Shown one piece after another: positions 5,687-7,267 of a DNA stretch of 7,267 nt. Made by a program: the position numbers and the translations under genes. Numbering within the stretch: position 1 is the stretch's first letter; the number at the start of each line of letters is the position of its first letter. This DNA comes from Gemmatimonadota bacterium (GTDB lineage: Bacteria; Gemmatimonadota; Gemmatimonadetes; Gemmatimonadales; GWC2-71-9). The notes under the pieces are model-generated. The model was not told where the DNA came from. It saw nothing but the letters and a program-made list of their open reading frames with translations, and searched no databases. The stretch covers positions 10,498 to 17,764 of the forward strand of contig QHTX01000092.1 of assembly GCA_003220975.1 (NCBI GenBank), in the 5' to 3' direction.

Positions 5687-7267
5687 GGCGCCGAGCTTCA
5701 GCCGTGTGTTCGCGGTCGCATTTCTCGGGATTGCCGTCGCCGGCCTGGCGAGCCTCATCGCCACATGGCAGAGTGCCCGCCGCACCCAGGCGGCGATGGT
5801 CGTGCTCACCCAGCGCCTCGAGGACCTGGACCGCGCCTCCGTCGCGCCCGCGTTCCGGAGCGAGCTGGCGGCGATGCGCGAGCTCACGGTCGAAGTGGGC
5901 GACGACGCGATCCAGACGGCCGTCCAGACCTCGGTCATCTTTGTGATCCTGCTGGTGGTGCTGGGCGTGGCGCTGTGGTACAACCGCGGCCGGCTCGCGG
6001 CGCCGTTCGCGCACGTGGTGGGGGCCCTGGAGCGTGCGGCGGCCGGCAAATACGACGAGCGGCTCGACGAGAAGCAGCCCGAGGAGTTCGGGATGATCGC
6101 GCGCGGCCTGAACCGGATGGCCGCCGCGCTCGCCTGGCGCGAGCGGGTGCAGGACCACACCGCCCGCCTGTTGACGGCGCTGAACGCGCCGCCCAGCGAC
6201 GGGGCGGGCAGCGGCGGCAGCTTCGGTCCCGCGCTCGAGCTGCTCGCGGCCGTCACCGGGGCCGGGGCGCTCGCGCTGTACCAGCCGAGCTACGACACGA
6301 ACGAATGGGCCCCGTCGGCCGTGCGCCGCGCCACCGCCCGGCCGCTGTCGCGCGACGTGCTGCGCCAGCTCGTGGGAGACGCCGTCAACGTGATTCACTA
6401 CACGGGGGCCGCGGCCGATCCGGTCCGCAGCGCGCTGCATCTCTCCGACGGCACCGGGGGGGGCGGGGGGGGAGGAGGCCTGGCCGTGGTGCCGTTGCGC
6501 TCGCGCGAGCGGCTCGTCGGGCTCCTCGTCGTGACGCTCGCCGGAGACCTGAGCGTCGACGCGCGGGCCGCGCTCGAGGAGGCCGCACCCAACCTCGCCA
6601 TCGCGTGCGAGCGCGAGTCCGCCCATCAGCACACGCGCCGCCTCGCGGTCGAGGTGCGGCACGCCGCCCAGCGCCTCGAGTCCCAAAACGCGATCCTCAC
6701 CACGCTGAACGACAAGCTCGAGGAGCAGCACGCCGAGCTGACCCGCTTGAACGCGGCGCTCGACCAGGCCAGCAAGCTCAAGGACCAGTTCCTCGCGAAC
6801 GTGTCCCACGAGCTGCGCACGCCCCTCAACAGCGTGATCGGGTTCAGCGACCTGCTGCTCACGATGGCGTCGCCCGAGAGCCCGCCCCTCACCGAGACCC
6901 AGCGCGACTACCTCGAGACGATCGCACGCAACGGCCGTCACCTGCTCGAGCTCATCAACGAGCTGCTCGACCTCTCGAAGATCGCCGCCGGCCGGATGCA
7001 ACTGCGGCTCGAGCCGCTCGTCCTCGACGGCGTGTTGCGCGAAGCCGCCGACACCGTGCGGGCGCAGCTCGAGGCCCGCCACCACAGGCTCGAGCTCGAG
7101 CCGCCCGAGGAGTCCGTGACCGTCACCGCGGACCACGGGCGGCTGCGCCAGATCCTCCTGAACCTGCTCTCCAACGCGATCAAGTTCACCACCGACGGCG
7201 GCCGCATCACGCTGAGCGGCCGGCTCGAGGCGGGCGGGCGGAGCGTGCGCGTCGCGGTGACCGACAC
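5673..7267 (+). CDS. membrane sensor histidine kinase (HAMP-GAF-HisKA-HATPase), 3' truncated
   Basis: A two-component sensor kinase that autophosphorylates on His and passes the phosphate to a response regulator; no partner is visible here. The frame is open for 531 codons from ATG 5673, the first start in frame after the A/T-rich box, and continues past the edge. Residues ~11-32 and ~85-103 are membrane segments around a short loop of about 50 residues, so the periplasmic sensor is small. A HAMP-like linker follows (~104-158), then a GAF-like domain (~165-312), then a probable coiled coil (~320-370). HisKA is at ~368-440 with F-L-A-N-V-S-H-E-L-R-T-P-L-N, phospho-acceptor His379. The HATPase domain has its N box at ~490-505 (L-R-Q-I-L-L-N-L-L-S-N-A-I-K-F). 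The window stops at V-T-D-T, exactly where the G1 box (D-T-G-x-G) should come. A C-terminal receiver domain cannot be excluded. An eight-glycine run (262-269) interrupts the GAF-like domain. Leu-Glu pairs, mostly as CTCGAG, are abundant. Confidence 0.95.
   Translation, partial: MITLKAPSFSRVFAVAFLGIAVAGLASLIATWQSARRTQAAMVVLTQRLEDLDRASVAPAFRSELAAMRELTVEVGDDAIQTAVQTSVIFVILLVVLGVALWYNRGRLAAPFAHVVGALERAAAGKYDERLDEKQPEEFGMIARGLNRMAAALAWRERVQDHTARLLTALNAPPSDGAGSGGSFGPALELLAAVTGAGALALYQPSYDTNEWAPSAVRRATARPLSRDVLRQLVGDAVNVIHYTGAAADPVRSALHLSDGTGGGGGGGGLAVVPLRSRERLVGLLVVTLAGDLSVDARAALEEAAPNLAIACERESAHQHTRRLAVEVRHAAQRLESQNAILTTLNDKLEEQHAELTRLNAALDQASKLKDQFLANVSHELRTPLNSVIGFSDLLLTMASPESPPLTETQRDYLETIARNGRHLLELINELLDLSKIAAGRMQLRLEPLVLDGVLREAADTVRAQLEARHHRLELEPPEESVTVTADHGRLRQILLNLLSNAIKFTTDGGRITLSGRLEAGGRSVRVAVTD
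6456..6472 (+). repeat. twin G8 tract coding for a polyglycine run
   Basis: Eight G's (6456-6463), one C, and eight more G's (6465-6472), then G-rich sequence to 6479. In frame it encodes eight consecutive glycines in the histidine kinase GAF-like domain, ahead of the L-A-V-V-P-L strand. The reading frame stays open with the lengths given here. Runs of this length are prone to slippage in replication and to miscounting in sequencing. Confidence 0.85.

Noticed and set aside
5586..7136. The Ser/Thr kinase frame stays open on the minus strand for over 500 codons upstream of its start, giving an apparent 1357-residue protein.
   Set aside because: This stretch is antisense to the histidine kinase, whose plus-strand frame has all expected motifs. 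The antisense reading is rich in Arg, Gly, His and Glu with no domain pattern. Rare stops in GC-rich DNA explain the opening.
5800..7240. Many copies of CTCGAG in the histidine kinase gene, suggesting a repeated site.
   Set aside because: They follow from frequent Leu-Glu pairs written with the preferred codons CTC and GAG, in phase with the frame. Spacing is irregular.
1..7267. Looked for a CRISPR array, tRNA, insertion sequence, phage or defence-system genes.
   Set aside because: No spaced direct repeats, cloverleaf, transposase-like frame or terminal inverted repeats were seen. All long coding regions are accounted for by biosynthesis, envelope or signalling genes.

Overview
This is a very GC-rich stretch of bacterial chromosome, most likely from Gemmatimonadota. 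That placement is an inference from three things: the coding style (almost all codons end in G or C), a Ser/Thr kinase joined to a TolB-like/TPR tail, and a lipoprotein whose Ig-like repeat is phrased in the way common in that phylum. No marker gene in the window fixes the taxonomy. Coding density is high. The only gaps are 93, 99 and 87 bases, and no stretch over 300 bases lacks a gene. I saw no tRNA, rRNA, CRISPR array, insertion sequence or integrase.

Layout. Bases 17-821 (minus) hold tyrA, prephenate dehydrogenase of tyrosine synthesis. It is split into two frames at a run of seven G's, and it lacks about a dozen residues that the family normally has at that point. A few codons of a possible next gene (aroA-like start) run off the left edge. 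Bases 855-887 hold a hairpin terminator. Bases 915-2963 (minus) encode a 682-residue secreted lipoprotein with an Ig-like domain and a C-terminal beta-sandwich-like region. Bases 3063-5585 (minus) encode an 840-residue membrane Ser/Thr protein kinase whose tail carries a TolB-like domain and TPR-like helices. From 5673 to the right edge (plus) runs a divergently transcribed membrane histidine kinase (HAMP-GAF-HisKA-HATPase), cut off inside its ATP-binding domain.

How the genes fit together. The kinase and lipoprotein genes are in tandem with no visible terminator or promoter between them, so they probably form one transcript that ends at the hairpin before tyrA. The Ser/Thr kinase and the histidine kinase diverge from an 87-base gap with a single A/T-rich box. 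On the minus strand this box reads as a good -10 with a matching -35. On the plus strand it sits seven bases before the histidine kinase ATG, as expected for a leaderless mRNA. The two sensor kinases therefore seem to share one promoter region and may exclude each other's transcription. The most notable points are this overlapping divergent promoter, the tyrA lesion, and a twin G8 tract that encodes eight glycines inside the histidine kinase GAF domain.
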